Of a stretch of 64,000 nucleotides of DNA, positions 51,457-60,506 are shown piece after piece (the first letter of the stretch is position 1; each line of letters opens with the position of its first letter). Both the position numbers and the translations under genes were made by a program. The notes beneath the pieces were generated by a model, which ran no database searches, was not told the DNA's origin, and saw nothing but the letters and a program-made list of their open reading frames with translations. The DNA comes from DASRHT01 sp035650355. GTDB taxonomy: Bacteria; Chloroflexota; Ktedonobacteria; Ktedonobacterales; Ktedonobacteraceae. The DNA is taken from assembly GCA_035650355.1 (NCBI GenBank), contig DASRHT010000012.1, forward strand, positions 62,001 through 126,000. Direction: 5' to 3'.

Positions 51457-52524
51457 CTACTGTCCGACCGGCAGCATCGCATGGGCCGTGGACATCGCCA
51501 GGACGAGGACGACGATCAGGCCAAAGTACAACAGGCTTAACACGATACGCGTACCTACTGGCACATCATAATATGCTTGCGCTCCCGGCAAATTGGCAAC
51601 GCCTCGCCGCGACCAGAATTGAGAACCGGCCATGAGCACGAACAGCAGCAGGAAGATCGAGAAGTTGCCGTTGATCCACGTCCAGATGAAGAAGCCGAGC
51701 AGTGCGGCAAACCCCAGCCACCAGACGCGCCGGTCAATCGCGGCCAGCACGCGACCGCCGTCAAAAGGCACGATTGGCACGAGGTTGAACAGATTGATGA
51801 AAAAGCCAAAGTATGCCAGCGCAGCCCAGATCAGCGAAGCGCCCGGCAACAAGCCCATAAAGAGGCAGAACGAGGATGCAATAGTTCCGGCGATAGGTCC
51901 GGCAATGCCTATTTCCGCTTCGTCACGCGCGTTCTGCGGCATCTGGCGCATCACTACCGCCGCACCCATCATGGGAATAAAGATCATTGCCCCCACCGGA
52001 ATACCCTTGAGCTTCATGACCACCGCATGCCCCATCTCATGGATGAAGAGGAGCGCGACCAGTCCCACGGCAAATTGCCAGCCGAAGATGAGCGAGTAAA
52101 ATGCGATAGAGATCAGTGCGGTAATGCCGGCCCCGCCAAATTTGAGCAGGAAAGCCAACGACTTGAATTTGAGCAGCCAGGAGCCAATTCCTACGGCAAT
52201 CGCGCCAAGACCCGCCAGCCCTCCCCGCTTCTTGCCACCTTCGGCACGACCTCGCTCCGCCGCCTCACGCTGCTCGGCTCCAGCATCTACGGTGTATCCA
52301 TGTATTCCCGATGGCCCACGATACTCGCTCATCATTTCAGGATCATAAGGATTGACAGAAGGCTCTGAGGCATAGTCTGCATAACTTGCAGACTGATCAA
52401 GCGACTGAGCAGGTTGAGCAGAACGAGACGACGGCTGATAATAATCAGGATGCAAATAATCCGCAGGCTCTTTAGCCCCGGCGTATTCGCGGTATTCAGA
52501 AAAGTCATCGGAACGTTGATACAC
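51457..52524 (-). CDS. Site-2-protease-type M50 metalloprotease (membrane)
   Basis: About 355 aa. A hydrophilic N-terminal third (Gln/Ser/Tyr-rich to about 100) precedes five or six hydrophobic spans. The zinc motif HEXXH appears as FIHEMGHAVVM and the second motif as NLVPIVPFDGGRVLAAI, with the NPDG-type loop. This is a membrane-embedded metalloprotease of the S2P/FtsH-associated group that cuts regulatory membrane proteins. The start is GTG 52524 with GAGG upstream. Target unknown. Confidence 0.86.
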   Translation of the reverse strand: MYQRSDDFSEYREYAGAKEPADYLHPDYYQPSSRSAQPAQSLDQSASYADYASEPSVNPYDPEMMSEYRGPSGIHGYTVDAGAEQREAAERGRAEGGKKRGGLAGLGAIAVGIGSWLLKFKSLAFLLKFGGAGITALISIAFYSLIFGWQFAVGLVALLFIHEMGHAVVMKLKGIPVGAMIFIPMMGAAVVMRQMPQNARDEAEIGIAGPIAGTIASSFCLFMGLLPGASLIWAALAYFGFFINLFNLVPIVPFDGGRVLAAIDRRVWWLGFAALLGFFIWTWINGNFSIFLLLFVLMAGSQFWSRRGVANLPGAQAYYDVPVGTRIVLSLLYFGLIVVLVLAMSTAHAMLPVGQ

Positions 52525-52691
52525 GATCTGCCTCGATTCTGGATGATAAAACTCCTATTACGTATATATTACCACATACGCACGATAACACTCGCAGCGA
52601 TGCAAACTATGCTTTTCCTTTTCGCTGTCAGCTTGTCACTTTCTCAACTATAGCTAACCCGATGTGCGAGTTTTTCTTGCTGCCTGCGGCA

Positions 52692-52759
52692 GCGAGCAGG
52701 GGAGAAGCGTGGGGACGCCCCACACCCCGCCAGGGGCTCTGCCCCTGGACCCCGCTCGC
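52692..52759. repeat. Nested palindromic repeat between the protease and cinA
   Basis: Outer arms GCGAGC (52692) and GCTCGC (52754) enclose two hairpins, GTGGGGACGCCCCAC and CAGGGGCTCTGCCCCTG. GC-rich REP-like element, probably one copy of a dispersed family. Confidence 0.75.
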
Positions 52760-52800
52760 ACACCTTGTACATTGGTTAGCCAGTTATCTAAGCCACAAGC

Positions 52801-54048
52801 TCACTGTTTCAGAGGGGCGTTTCCTTCGAGATAGCGCCTCAGCAGATTGAGAGCCGCCAGCACAGCATAGCGTTTGTTATCGGAGCGACTGGCACGCCAG
52901 CCGGGTCCCATGACGCTTGTAACGCCATCCGGCCCCTCAACGGCGATATGCATAGTGCCAACAGGCTTCTCTTCCTGCCTGTCAGGACCAGCCACGCCTG
53001 TGACGCCGATGCCAAAATCGGCTCCGAAGCGCTCGCGTATGGCATGGGCCATAGCGCACGCGGTCTCCTCACTTACCGCGCCGTGCATTTCCAGGATAGC
53101 ACGCGGCACGCCCATTTGCGCCTTCAGTTCGCTGCTATAGGCTACCACCCCTCCCACAAAATACGCTGAACTTCCCGGTACATCCGTGATGGTATTGGCA
53201 AGCTGCCCTCCGGTGAGCGATTCCATGACTGCCAATGTCATCTTACGCGCCAATAACTGCTCGCCCACGACGCTCGCCAGCGTCTGCTTATCGGTGCCAA
53301 AGACATGATGATGGCCGAGCCTGCCGCGCGCCTGCGCCTCCATTTCTACCACCATGCGCTCGGCCTCTTCCCTGGTCTGCGCTTTGGCCGTGATGCGCAC
53401 ATCGACGGCATCGTTCTTGGCATAGGTGGCAAGAGTGGGATTATCGCTGCGTACCAGCATACCTAGCCGCTCTTCAACGGTGGACTCGCCCAGGCCGGTG
53501 ACACGCAAGATGCGCGTGAAGATCAGGCCGCCCAGATCATGAGCCAGTCTGGGCACGACCTCTTCCTCCCACATGCGGTACATCTCTCTGGGGACTCCAG
53601 GCATGGCGACGATGATGTGCTGGTCCTTCTCAACCCACCAGCCGGGCGCGGTCCCTATGGGATTGGGCAAACTCTGGGCGGAAGGAATAAGGCTGGCCTG
53701 CTTGAGGTTGCGCTCAGGCATGGGCGCTCGCATATGGGCAAAGCGCGCCCGCAAGGTCGCCTCCAGATCGGGATCAACCTGCATGGTCTCTCCCAGCAGG
53801 GCACTGATGGCCTCGCGGGCAAGGTCGTCCTCCGTGGGACCCAATCCGCCCGTCATAATGATGAAATCCGAGCGTTGCCAGGCCCGCTGCAACGTCTCGA
53901 CGATACGCCCCAGGTTATCGCCGACCTGCGAGACGAAATAGAGATCGATGCCTAGCGTGGGCAGGCTCTGGGCGAGGAAGGTCGCATTGGTATCGGTAAT
54001 ATGCCCTAGCAATAGTTCGGTACCACAGGAAATAATTTCGGCGCGCAT
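52801..54048 (-). CDS. cinA: CinA-type nicotinamide-nucleotide amidase
   Basis: About 415 aa. N-terminal CinA/MoeA-like domain (MRAEIISCGTELLLGHITDT, FIIMTGGLGPTEDDLAREAI, VAMPGVPREMYRMWEEEV) and a C-terminal PncC deamidase domain (VMESLTGGQLANTITDVPGS, FGIGVTGVAGPDRQEEKPVG). It hydrolyses NMN to nicotinate mononucleotide or pyridine-nucleotide derivatives in NAD salvage. I place the start at ATG 54048 after GGAGG rather than at 54114. Confidence 0.93.
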   Translation of the reverse strand: MRAEIISCGTELLLGHITDTNATFLAQSLPTLGIDLYFVSQVGDNLGRIVETLQRAWQRSDFIIMTGGLGPTEDDLAREAISALLGETMQVDPDLEATLRARFAHMRAPMPERNLKQASLIPSAQSLPNPIGTAPGWWVEKDQHIIVAMPGVPREMYRMWEEEVVPRLAHDLGGLIFTRILRVTGLGESTVEERLGMLVRSDNPTLATYAKNDAVDVRITAKAQTREEAERMVVEMEAQARGRLGHHHVFGTDKQTLASVVGEQLLARKMTLAVMESLTGGQLANTITDVPGSSAYFVGGVVAYSSELKAQMGVPRAILEMHGAVSEETACAMAHAIRERFGADFGIGVTGVAGPDRQEEKPVGTMHIAVEGPDGVTSVMGPGWRASRSDNKRYAVLAALNLLRRYLEGNAPLKQ

Positions 54049-54151
54049 GAGTCCTCCAGGGAGCCGCAAATGCTCTTTTTCTGCTGTAATGTTCGATAGC
54101 CTATAGCTATCCATCTTACGTACTCATATCATATCATATGAGCTATGGCAT

Positions 54152-54191
54152 CAACATATTGTGGTAAAAACATTAGAAAATCAATATGTTG
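54152..54191 (+). promoter_or_regulatory. Two NrdR boxes upstream of nrdJ
   Basis: CAACATATTG (54152-54161) and CAATATGTTG (54182-54191) each match the NrdR box core CwAtATaTwG at 9 of 10 positions and are 30 bp apart centre to centre, close to three helical turns, as NrdR needs. They lie just upstream of the promoter. NrdR represses ribonucleotide reductase genes when ATP/dATP is ample. Confidence 0.8.
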
Positions 54192-54202
54192 TGCCAAAAG
54201 GG

Positions 54203-54231
54203 TTGATTTCGGCGTTCTTTCCGAGTATACT
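54203..54231 (+). promoter_or_regulatory. Promoter of nrdJ
   Basis: TTGATT (54203-54208), 17 bp, TATACT (54226-54231). It lies 11 bp after the second NrdR box and about 105 bp before the nrdJ start. Confidence 0.7.
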
Positions 54232-54338
54232 GAGTTGCGGAGACCTCAAAACAAGCGCTTATTTTGAAAACCATGTCTCAATGCAACAAACGATATTTCT
54301 CACGTTGACAAAAATTGGGGCCAAGAAGGAGCTATAAC

Positions 54339-57300
54339 ATGTTAGAACAACAGGAGCGTCCCTCTTCGCAGGATGCCGACTCCACTATGACACAGTTGGA
54401 AGGGATTCGTCAAAAAGTCTTCATGGACCGGTACTCCTTGAAGGATGCAGCCGGGCAGCCGCTGGAGTTCTATCCCGAACAAACCTGGGCGCGCGTGGCG
54501 CGTGGCATTGCCGCCGTCGAGACGAGCGAGGAGAAGCGGGCCGAGTGGGAGAAGCGTTTCTACGACGCGCTCTCTGATTTTCAATTTGTGCCCGGTGGCC
54601 GCATCCTGGCGGGCGCGGGTACGGGGCACCAGGTCACGTATTATAACTGCATGCCACCTGATCAGGAAGTGCTCACCGCCAATGGCTATCGACCAATCTC
54701 GCAGGTGGCGGTTGGCGATCTTGTAGTGACACATCGCAATCGCCTGCGTCCCGTATTACATAGATTTGAGCGCGAAACATCGGAGCCGCTCTACATCATT
54801 CGTCCCAAGAAAATAGGCTACGATGAGCTACGTTTGACAGGCGACCATAAAGTATATATTATCCGTTCGGAATGGGTGAATAAGCACAAATCTCGTGATG
54901 GACTACGCCTGCAACACGAGCCGGATTGGATTCCGGCTAAAGATATCAAGCCGGGGGATTATGTCACCTTCGTATGTTATGATGAGGACCCTCCCCGTGT
55001 TGAGATGCCTGAGCACAACACTGATTTGAAATATTACTTTGAGCATGACAACCTCAGATGGGTACAGATCGACGAAATTGCCGTCAAAGAGTACGCTGGC
55101 ATGGTGATGGATATTGAGGTTGAGGAAGATCACTCGTTCATCTCAGCCGGTGTTGTCGTCTCAAACTGCTTCGTCATACCGAGCCCCGAAGATAGCCGCC
55201 AGGGCATTCTCGACAATCTCAAGCTGATGACGGAGATCATGGCGCGCGGTGGCGGTGTTGGCATCAATCTCTCGACGTTGCGCCCGCGAGGCTCATATAT
55301 TAAGACGGTGAACGGGACGGCTTCCGGTCCTTGCTCATGGGCGCAGTTGTATTCTGTGGCGACGGGAGATGTGATCCAACAGGGGGGCTCGCGGAGAGGG
55401 GCTCTAATGCTCATGCTCGACGACAATCATCCTGACATCGAAGAGTTCATTACCGTCAAGCGTACACCTGGCAAAATCGAGCACGCCAATCTCTCTGTCT
55501 GCGTCTCCGACGCCTTTATGCAGGCGGTGAAGAATGATGCAGACTGGAATCTGACCTGGCAGGGCGAGGTCAAGAGAACGGTGCGCGCCCGCGCCCTCTG
55601 GGACCTGATCTGCACCTCCGCCTGGGAATCGGCAGAACCAGGAGTAGTATTTATTGATCGCTACAACAAGGAGTCGAACACCTGGTATTACGAAAATATT
55701 CGGTGCGTGAATCCGTGCGTTACTGGCGATACGCTTGTTTCTACTGAGCACGGATACACATACGCGCGTGATCTGCAAATAGGCATGAAGGTGCGTACAC
55801 CAGCCGGGCTAAAGCCCATTGAAAAGCTCTACAACAATGGACTTCAGCGCATCTATCGCGTGAATTTCTCTGACGGTGGTTATCTGGAAGGTACCGCTGA
55901 TCATAAGCTCAAGGTTGTACGCGGCAAAAAGTATCAGTGGGTGCCTATCTCGGAGCTGACCGAAGGTGATAAGGTTCTCGTGGTAGCCAATGAAGCTTTT
56001 GGGCCTCGCCAGAACCTCCCAGCAGCAGCGTTGGAATACATTGCTAAGCGAGAACTCAAGGTCGCAGACTTTTATGATCGCAAGCTTGGCCTGATCATTG
56101 GTGCAATGTTGGGTGACGGCACATTGCGCGAACTGCAAAACGGGAACAGCCATGCTTACCAATACAAAATAACCTTCGGCGCTCACGAAGATGGTTGGTA
56201 TGATACCTTTGTGAATCTAATGACGGATATGAACATCCACACCCATCGTACACTCGATGAAAAAGAGTTTGCCAGGGCAGGTGGTGTTGCCGTTAAACAT
56301 GCATCCGTGCGGCTAGAATGCTATAAGCTAGCATCTTTACTTATGCGAATTGGCATGATACCCAACGCCAAAGCACCTCAAAAGGCTATTCCTGCCGCTT
56401 TCATGGCTATGGAAAAAGAGTTTTTAGCGGGAATCCTCGATGGCCTCTTCTCTACCGATGGTAGCATACTGATGAAGCAAGATAATCCGATGCTGCGCTT
56501 CCATACCTCATCGTATGAACTGGCGCAGCAAGTACGTTTAATTCTACTTCAGTTCGGCATTCATGGGCGAGTCTACCGTGCGGCCCGCGAAGAGGACCTG
56601 ATGTATGATGGTCGCTCGATGTATGGCACTGGTGAGAAATATGATGTCGTCATCATGAACGAGGGCATTCCACGCTTCTATGCTGAGATTGGCCTCAGCC
56701 ACCCGGAGAAAGCTGCACGTCTGAAAGAAATCGCTGAAAGCTGGCATTACTTTGGTGGATCATGGCTAGCATCGGTTGTCTCAGTTGAAGATACTGAGCG
56801 CGAGGAAGAGGTTTACGATCTCTACGAGCCAGAGACACTCACCTGGATCACTAATGGTTACTGCTCGCTCGATTGCGGGGAACAAGGTTTGCCGCCTTTT
56901 GGCGTGTGCAACCTGGGCGCGCTCAATCTGGCGGCTTTCGTGAAAAATGGCGAGATGGATTGGGAGCGGCTGGCTGAGAAGAGCAAGGTGGCGATGCGCT
57001 TCCTGGATAATGTGGTCGATGCCAACGAGTACTTTATCGAGGAGAATGAGACGGCACAGCTTGGCACGCGTCGCACGGGATTGGGGACGATGGGGCTGGC
57101 CGATGCGCTGATCAAGATGAAGATCGCCTATGGCAGTGAGGAGTCCCTGCCGATCATCGAGCGCATCTATGCGACGATCCGTGATGCCGCCTACGAAGCC
57201 TCCGCCGATATCGCGGACGAAAAAGGCTCGTTCCCCCATTTTGACCGCGATAAATATATGCAGGGCAAATTTATCAAGCGGCTGCCAAAGCATGTTCAGG

Positions 57301-58337
57301 AGAAGATTCGCCAGCAGGGCATTCGCAACGCGGTCTTGCTCACGCAGGCTCCGACGGGCACGACCAGTCTGCTAGCGGGCGTGAGTTCCGGTATTGAGCC
57401 GGTGTACGATTTCGCGATGATTCGCCGGGACCGCACAGGAGAGCATATCCTGTATCACCCGCTGCTTCAGGAGTGGCGTGATAAGCATACCAACGCGCCA
57501 ACGCCCGCGTACTTCGTCTCATCAAAGGATCTGACGCCGGAGGAGCATGTACGCGTCCAGGCGATGGTACAACGCTACACCGATTCCAGTATCAGCAAGA
57601 CGGTCAATGCGCCCAATGAGCACACAGTTGAGCAGGTGGAGACGCTCTACCGCCTGGCCTACGAGATGGGCTGTAAAGGCGTCACCTACTACCGTGACGG
57701 CTCGCGCGATGCCGTGCTGACACGCGTGGAGGATGAGAAGAAGGCAGCTCAACAACAGGCGCAGGAGACGCCGGTAATGCAGACGGTGGTCTCCGTCCAG
57801 CATGGCATTAAGCCGCGTCCGCCGGTGGTTCAGGGCTATACGCGCCAGATCAGCGCACCGGAGGGTAAGATCAACGTTACCATCAACAGTGACGATCAGG
57901 GACCGCTAGAGGTCTTCGTCAACGTTGGTAAAGCCGGTAGCGATATCGCCGCTCTGGCTGAGGCGCTCGGTCGGTTGATCTCGCTCAATCTGCGCGTGCT
58001 CAGCCCGCTCTCGCAGACCGATAGATTGCAGGAAATCGCGGAGAACCTCCGTGGCATCGGTGGCAGCCGCTCTATTGGCTTTGGCATGCAGCAGGTGCGC
58101 TCTATGCCCGATGCGGTGGCGCGCGCCCTCGAACTGCATCTGGAATCGCTACAACCTGCGGAAGACAATCCTGCCGAGGTAAATAATCATAGCAACGGGC
58201 ACGATGACCCGCCTGCACACAACGATTTAAGCCGTCTGAGCGTCACCGGCAACCTCTGCCCCCAGTGTGGCTGCAACACGATGGTCTACGAGGAGGGCTG
58301 TCGCAAATGTTACACCTGCGGGCATAGCGAGTGTTAA
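54339..58337 (+). CDS. nrdJ: B12-dependent (class II) ribonucleotide reductase with two inteins
   Basis: The gene starts at ATG 54339 (AAGGAG seven bases upstream) and encodes 1332 aa, of which 559 are inteins and 773 the enzyme. After splicing, the exteins join at YYN-CFVIPSP (the redox Cys) and NP-CGEQGLPPFG (the thiyl-radical Cys region), both catalytic motifs of class II reductase. Other extein motifs are GGVGINLSTLRPRG, APTGTTSLLAGVSSGIEPVY and the C-terminal zinc ribbon CPQCGCNTMVYEEGCRKCYT-CGHSEC, marking the vitamin-B12-dependent NrdJ clade. It reduces ribonucleotides to deoxyribonucleotides independently of oxygen, using adenosylcobalamin. Control by NrdR is supported by the two boxes. 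A 24-bp perfect palindrome (58396-58419) follows the stop. Confidence 0.96.
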   Translation: MLEQQERPSSQDADSTMTQLEGIRQKVFMDRYSLKDAAGQPLEFYPEQTWARVARGIAAVETSEEKRAEWEKRFYDALSDFQFVPGGRILAGAGTGHQVTYYNCMPPDQEVLTANGYRPISQVAVGDLVVTHRNRLRPVLHRFERETSEPLYIIRPKKIGYDELRLTGDHKVYIIRSEWVNKHKSRDGLRLQHEPDWIPAKDIKPGDYVTFVCYDEDPPRVEMPEHNTDLKYYFEHDNLRWVQIDEIAVKEYAGMVMDIEVEEDHSFISAGVVVSNCFVIPSPEDSRQGILDNLKLMTEIMARGGGVGINLSTLRPRGSYIKTVNGTASGPCSWAQLYSVATGDVIQQGGSRRGALMLMLDDNHPDIEEFITVKRTPGKIEHANLSVCVSDAFMQAVKNDADWNLTWQGEVKRTVRARALWDLICTSAWESAEPGVVFIDRYNKESNTWYYENIRCVNPCVTGDTLVSTEHGYTYARDLQIGMKVRTPAGLKPIEKLYNNGLQRIYRVNFSDGGYLEGTADHKLKVVRGKKYQWVPISELTEGDKVLVVANEAFGPRQNLPAAALEYIAKRELKVADFYDRKLGLIIGAMLGDGTLRELQNGNSHAYQYKITFGAHEDGWYDTFVNLMTDMNIHTHRTLDEKEFARAGGVAVKHASVRLECYKLASLLMRIGMIPNAKAPQKAIPAAFMAMEKEFLAGILDGLFSTDGSILMKQDNPMLRFHTSSYELAQQVRLILLQFGIHGRVYRAAREEDLMYDGRSMYGTGEKYDVVIMNEGIPRFYAEIGLSHPEKAARLKEIAESWHYFGGSWLASVVSVEDTEREEEVYDLYEPETLTWITNGYCSLDCGEQGLPPFGVCNLGALNLAAFVKNGEMDWERLAEKSKVAMRFLDNVVDANEYFIEENETAQLGTRRTGLGTMGLADALIKMKIAYGSEESLPIIERIYATIRDAAYEASADIADEKGSFPHFDRDKYMQGKFIKRLPKHVQEKIRQQGIRNAVLLTQAPTGTTSLLAGVSSGIEPVYDFAMIRRDRTGEHILYHPLLQEWRDKHTNAPTPAYFVSSKDLTPEEHVRVQAMVQRYTDSSISKTVNAPNEHTVEQVETLYRLAYEMGCKGVTYYRDGSRDAVLTRVEDEKKAAQQQAQETPVMQTVVSVQHGIKPRPPVVQGYTRQISAPEGKINVTINSDDQGPLEVFVNVGKAGSDIAALAEALGRLISLNLRVLSPLSQTDRLQEIAENLRGIGGSRSIGFGMQQVRSMPDAVARALELHLESLQPAEDNPAEVNNHSNGHDDPPAHNDLSRLSVTGNLCPQCGCNTMVYEEGCRKCYTCGHSEC
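54648..55166 (+). other. Intein 1 in nrdJ (mini-intein, 173 aa)
   Basis: Starts at Cys (CMPPDQEVLTANGYRPI, block A), contains DELRLTGDHKVYI (block B, TxxH-like) and ends EEDHSFISAGVVVSN before Cys+1 (CFVIPSP). There is no endonuclease domain. The penultimate residue is Ser rather than His. Confidence 0.9.
55716..56873 (+). other. Intein 2 in nrdJ (with LAGLIDADG homing endonuclease, 386 aa)
   Basis: Starts CVTGDTLVSTEHGYTY, block B GTADHKLKVV, two DOD endonuclease motifs (LGLIIGAMLGDG and FLAGILDGLFSTDG), and ends EPETLTWITNGYCSLD before Cys+1 (CGEQG). The last residue is Asp (GAT) and the penultimate is Leu, where Asn and His are usual. Splicing may be slow or use a variant mechanism. Confidence 0.9.
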
Positions 58338-58395
58338 ACGCGGTATATCTGGAAAAGCCAGTAGAGCTGATCCAGACTATCTAGAACTACGGTCA

Positions 58396-58419
58396 GGAAA
58401 ACACACATGTGTGTTTTCC
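58396..58419 (+). terminator. Perfect 24-bp palindrome after nrdJ
   Basis: GGAAAACACACA and TGTGTGTTTTCC are perfect mirror arms, 59 bp after the nrdJ stop. The 3' arm ends in UUUUCC, so it may stop transcription, though the U-run is short. It could also be a regulatory site. Confidence 0.45.
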
Positions 58420-58507
58420 CGGCCATTTCCATCTTGTGTCGAGGTTCCGAATCAGTTACTCTTGACAAGAGAGCTTTTGTTCGATTTAGCAAGAAAGAGA
58501 GACGAAG

Positions 58508-58852
58508 GTGAACTATTTTATTGTCAATAGGGAACAACTTTCACGAGATGGGAATACCTATGAACTGCAAGGATATCAGTATGGAAACACCAACATTTCT
58601 TTGATTCTGGTGGACGTTCCGCCAGGAGAGGGCCCCAAATTGCACGTTCATCCCTATGAAGAGGTCTTTGTCATCCAGGAAGGCTGTGCCACCTATACAA
58701 TTGGCTCAACCACCCTCGAAGCGAAAGCAGGGCAAATTGCGATTGTCCCGGCAGGTGTCCCTCACAAGTTCGTCAATTCAGGCTCGGGGCGCTTGTTGCA
58801 GGTAGACATCCACCACAGCCCACGCTTTATCACCGAGTGGCTTGAAGACTAG
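58508..58852 (+). CDS. Cupin-domain protein (114 aa)
   Basis: Single cupin barrel: motif 1 GPKLHVHPYEEVFVIQEGCA (GX5HXHX3,4EX6G) and motif 2 AGQIAIVPAGVPHKFVNSGS (GX5PXGX2HX3N), both intact, so a metal can be bound. The family includes sugar epimerases, dioxygenases and storage or sensor proteins. The start is GTG 58508 with a weak GAAGG signal. Rightward, before an AraC regulator. Confidence 0.86.
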   Translation: MNYFIVNREQLSRDGNTYELQGYQYGNTNISLILVDVPPGEGPKLHVHPYEEVFVIQEGCATYTIGSTTLEAKAGQIAIVPAGVPHKFVNSGSGRLLQVDIHHSPRFITEWLED

Positions 58853-58889
58853 TCAAGCCGGAAGCTCTCTTATGTGACGAAGGAGCAGT

Positions 58890-59606
58890 ATGATTATCAT
58901 TGATGAGGAAAGAGCGTCGGATTCGCCTTTTGTCGAACGAGTCTGGCGCAGTCATAGTGAGGGCATTACGCCGTTTCTCTCGATTGGCGTGAACCACTGT
59001 GAGTTCGTGGTGAGTAGACTCCCGGGCAAGATCACCATGACGCTGCGGGGTCCCGAGACCAAAGCTACTCCGATTGGAAACGCTCCTGCAGAGGGGGAGT
59101 GGTTCGGCATCCTGTTGAAGCTGGGCACATTTCTGCCACATCTGCCTACAAGCAGGTTGGTAGATGGCCAGGTGGACTTGCCAACCGCTTCGAGCAACTC
59201 TTTCTGGCTGGGTGGCTCTATCTGGCAATTGCCTGACTATGAGAATGCCGACATCTTTGTCGAGCGGCTGGTACGTAAGGGACTGCTCCTTCGTGACCCC
59301 ATCATCGAATCTGCTTCACAAGGGCAGATTAAAGATCTGACCCCGCGTGCGGTTCAGTATCGGTTTTTGCAGGCAACCGGGATCACGCAGAGCACTGCCC
59401 GGCAAATCGAACGTGCCCGCTATGCCACCTTCCTCTTACAGCAAGGCGTCCCGATCCTGGATGCTATTCAGCAGGCCGGGTATTACGATCAGCCGCATCT
59501 GACCCGCTCGCTCAATCGCTTCATTGGACAAACCCCTGCTCAATTGCTTCATCACAGCCGACCTGAGCAAATTTCGTTTTTGTACAAGACAACACCTTTG
59601 CCTTGA
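58890..59606 (+). CDS. AraC family transcriptional regulator
   Basis: The 238-aa protein ends with the two-helix AraC DNA-binding domain: PRAVQYRFLQATGITQSTAR, QQGVPILDAIQQAGYYDQPH and LTRSLNRFIGQTPAQLL. The N-terminal part is an AraC ligand domain of the short type without a clear cupin. It likely controls the genes around it, the cupin or the reductase that follows 51 bp later. GAAGGAG before the ATG supports the start. Confidence 0.92.
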   Translation: MIIIDEERASDSPFVERVWRSHSEGITPFLSIGVNHCEFVVSRLPGKITMTLRGPETKATPIGNAPAEGEWFGILLKLGTFLPHLPTSRLVDGQVDLPTASSNSFWLGGSIWQLPDYENADIFVERLVRKGLLLRDPIIESASQGQIKDLTPRAVQYRFLQATGITQSTARQIERARYATFLLQQGVPILDAIQQAGYYDQPHLTRSLNRFIGQTPAQLLHHSRPEQISFLYKTTPLP

Positions 59607-59657
59607 GGCATACTACTCTTACCTATGTAAATTTGGACATGAAGAGGAGTATTGATC

Positions 59658-60203
59658 ATGAGAAAAGTCATTGCCGCTTTATTTATCGCCCTCGATGGGG
59701 TCGTGGAGTCGCCCAATGAATGGCAAGAACACTTCGATGAGGATATGGGGCAGGCTATGATGGAACAGCTTGCCTCCCAGGACACTGTCCTGCTGGGGCG
59801 CGTGACCTATCAGGATTGGGCTTCCTACTGGCCCACGGCTACGGATGAACCGTTTGCAAGCTTTATTAACTCTACGCCTAAATATGTCTTCTCGACCACC
59901 CTGGAGAGCGTGGAAGCATGGCAGAACTCGACGCTGGTCAAGGGCGATCTCGCCCAGGAAATCGCCCGGCTGAAGCAGCAACCAGGAAAGAATATCGGCA
60001 CAGCCGGAAGTCCAACCCTCGTCCGCTCTCTGCTGGAACAGGACCTGGTGGACGAGTTGGTTCTCCTGGTCCACTCTGTGGTGGCGGGCAGTGGAAAGCG
60101 TCTCTTCAGCGATAGGGATGGTCTCAAGAGATTGAACCTGCTCTCTGCAAAACCGACCAGGACCGGAACCGTGATCCTCACCTATCAGCCGCGAAAGGTT
60201 TAG
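59658..60203 (+). CDS. Dihydrofolate reductase-like protein (RibD C-terminal family)
   Basis: The 181-aa protein has MRKVIAALFIALDGVVESPN at the start, QDTVLLGRVTYQDWASYWPT, and PTLVRSLLEQDLVDELVLLV near the end: the RibD_C/YyaP pattern of NADPH-dependent reductases related to DHFR. The exact substrate is unknown. Common beside AraC or cupin genes in soil bacteria. Start at 59658 with GAGGAG eight bases upstream. A terminator follows (60224-60276). Confidence 0.88.
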   Translation: MRKVIAALFIALDGVVESPNEWQEHFDEDMGQAMMEQLASQDTVLLGRVTYQDWASYWPTATDEPFASFINSTPKYVFSTTLESVEAWQNSTLVKGDLAQEIARLKQQPGKNIGTAGSPTLVRSLLEQDLVDELVLLVHSVVAGSGKRLFSDRDGLKRLNLLSAKPTRTGTVILTYQPRKV

Positions 60204-60223
60204 AGCGAACCAGACGCTACTTG

Positions 60224-60276
60224 CATGGTCCAGGTGAGGCTGCCGCTTTCTCCTGGACCATGGATTGATCTTTTTT
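60224..60276 (+). terminator. Rho-independent terminator after the reductase gene
   Basis: CATGGTCCAGG (60224-60234) and CCTGGACCATG (60252-60262) form a perfect 11-bp stem, then CTTTTTTC. The 300-bp gap to the permease also holds the promoter at 60319-60346. Confidence 0.7.
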
Positions 60277-60318
60277 CACTTCTTTGAGCCGGCGCCTGCT
60301 AATGCCCCAGTCTGATGC

Positions 60319-60346
60319 TTGACAGCGTGCAATCAAAACATATAAT
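60319..60346 (+). promoter_or_regulatory. Promoter of the permease-amine oxidase pair
   Basis: TTGACA (60319-60324), 16 bp, TATAAT (60341-60346): both hexamers match consensus. The transcript would have a leader of about 155 nt before the permease. Confidence 0.75.
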
Positions 60347-60506
60347 CTTACCTTGTATAAAGAGCATTTTTATATTACTATGTACATAACGGTACATACC
60401 CAGGCTTCCCTCTTCACCGTCTTTTAGAGATTTTCTCCGGTAAATTTAGAGAGTTTTTGCAGGCTGTCACCTGGAGTCCGTTCTTTATGGTTACAAGGAG
60501 TCTCAG

